Source of the DNA: Euonymus europaeus
Taxonomy: Eukaryota > Streptophyta > Magnoliopsida > Celastrales > Celastraceae
NCBI GenBank assembly: GCA_963580455.1
Contig: OY756964.1
Coordinates: 3,100,001-3,164,000 of the forward strand
Direction: 5' to 3'
Length of the DNA stretch: 64,000 nucleotides
Shown: positions 62,901 through 64,000 of the stretch, piece by piece
Numbering within the stretch: position 1 is the stretch's first letter
Layout: the number at the start of each line of letters is the position of its first letter
The notes under the pieces: model-generated
Told to the model about the DNA's origin: nothing
The model's database searches: none
Seen by the model: the letters and a program-made list of their open reading frames with translations, nothing else
Position numbers and translations under genes: made by a program

Positions 62901-63894
62901 GAAATACATAGCATCATAGCTCAAGCTGATATGAAAATGGATTCTTTGAGTTTAAATTCCACCACACCATCTCCATCCCCCACTGTTCGCAGCCATTTGG
63001 ATGATCTTTCTCGTCTTATCCAGGACAAAAATGGCACTCTTGATGACATTTTTCTGACGCTCCTTCAGAACTGCCTTGGTCCAAATGGTAGCTGTCCATT
63101 GTCTGTCTATAGTTATGCTTTACTGGTCCAGCGTAACTTAAAACTGACAAGTAGATTCGTTCCAAAACAAAATGGTGTTAAAAACTCTAGACAAATTTCT
63201 CGGAAGGCTTCACGAGACTTGTTTGTCCAAAAGTTCTCCTGCAAATCTCCAGTATATCACAATTGTAGGATCTATGCGAATGATGGGCGCTTGCTTTGTT
63301 ACTGTGATCGCAGAAAGCTTGAGTGGTTGGTGAAGTTTTTCGTATCATATATTTTTGCGATAAATGCACTATATTTGACAGAATTGTCTCGGTTTATTTA
63401 GGTACATTCGTCGAAATCTGGCAAAACTTGTTGATGACAACCCTCCTGGCATAATGCTTCTATTTGAACCTAAGGGGCGTCCAGAAGATGAAGACAATGA
63501 TTTTTACATCCAGAGTAAACAAAATATATGCGTCGGGTGTGGTGAAGAAAAGCACTACTTACGTTATCGGATAATCCCCTCGTGCTACAGAATGCACTTC
63601 CCCGAGCATTTGAAGAGCCATCGATCTCATGACATTGTCTTACTTTGTGTTGACTGTCATGAAGTTGCTCATGCCGCTGCTGAGAAGTACAAGAGAAAGA
63701 TTGCTGCAGAATTTGGAGTTCCGTTATTCGTTCCTAAGGTATTTGATCCAGCACAAGGTATGCTTGCGTCATCTGCATCGGCGATGAGCTTTGAGGGAAA
63801 GGGTGTATCTCCTTTACAATTGCGTACAGCTGCTATGGCTCTTTTGCGCCATGGATCAAGAATGCCATCAAATCGCTGCAAAGAACTGAGACAG
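59948..63894 (+). CDS. RRP6L3: RRP6-like 3 exonuclease (partial at 3' end)
   Basis: Ten exons seen: 59948-60167, 60242-60531, 60624-60722, 60897-60980, 61181-61267, 61419-61539, 61917-62104, 62188-62226, 62814-63325, 63402-63894, then a donor (ACAG then GTTTAT); the gene continues past the window. A 3'-5' exoribonuclease of the DEDDy group with an N-terminal membrane anchor ([16 protein letters not shown]), unlike nuclear RRP6L1/L2. Catalytic motifs: [13 protein letters not shown] (Exo I), [18 protein letters not shown] (Exo II) and [11 protein letters not shown] (Exo III). An HRDC-like region and a conserved plant C-terminal module follow: [59 protein letters not shown], which looks like an HNH-like Cys/His module. 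RRP6L3 is reported to be cytoplasmic. The start MGVNKIK aligns with the family; the frame is open slightly upstream without a better ATG. Confidence 0.93.
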
Positions 63895-64000
63895 GTTTAT
63901 ATGTACACATATTACGTAGCTTTTTATGTTTGCCAACTAGGTGCACCGAATCTTTTTTTACTGATTTGTTCATTTTTTCCCCTAAGATTGTGATGCAATT

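Overview
This is nuclear DNA from a flowering plant, most likely a eudicot. It is AT-rich, its genes have many GT-AG introns, and it carries typical plant gene families: clade III glutamate receptor-like channel, plastid ribosomal protein L6, MATE/DTX transporter, SPARK-domain GPI protein, aconitase and RRP6-like 3. All gene models were spliced by eye; phases close in every exon unless stated. No tRNA, rRNA or CRISPR was seen.

Layout. 1-1.05 kb: no gene. 1.15-4.31 kb (+): an HD-Zip IV-type START protein with no homeodomain in the window. 5.53-6.14 kb (+): TMEM97/EXPERA membrane protein. 6.71-8.85 kb (-): SGP/Spg1-like small GTPase. 11.06-15.19 kb (-): GLR3.7-like channel. 16.63-19.64 kb (+): plastid ribosomal protein L6. 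19.6-26.5 kb: gene-poor, with duplicated blocks, a broken HMG-box gene and an unrecognised decayed exon set. 26.52-29.53 kb (-): DTX40-like MATE transporter. 29.54-39.40 kb: a nested insertion at the MATE start codon, made of a short LINE-like element that itself contains a 9.6-kb Mutator-like element (MULE). 40.7-42.58 kb (-): SPARK-domain GPI protein. 45.30-45.69 kb (+): small N-myristoylation-type protein. 46.62-55.09 kb (-): 20-exon mitochondrial-type aconitase. 55.1-59.9 kb: intergenic, with a segmental duplication split by a 1.5-kb solo LTR. 59.95-63.89 kb (+): RRP6-like 3 exonuclease, running off the right edge.

The most interesting region is 29.5-39.4 kb. A 17-bp exact target-site duplication that includes the MATE ATG brackets a LINE-like insertion. 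Inside that, a 9-bp exact duplication (AAACTAAAA) brackets a MULE with about 60-bp terminal inverted repeats. The MULE has two convergent multi-exon genes with open frames: a FAR1-type MULE transposase and a Ulp1-like cysteine protease with a DUF1985-like leader. The DTX40-like coding sequence is intact but its native upstream region now lies about 9.9 kb away.

The host genes are individually conserved housekeeping or transport genes and do not form a pathway. Their order recalls two Arabidopsis segments (around At2g32380-At2g32415 and At3g21690-At3g21700) interleaved, as expected from an ancestral block that fractionated after genome duplication. This comes from memory and was not checked.
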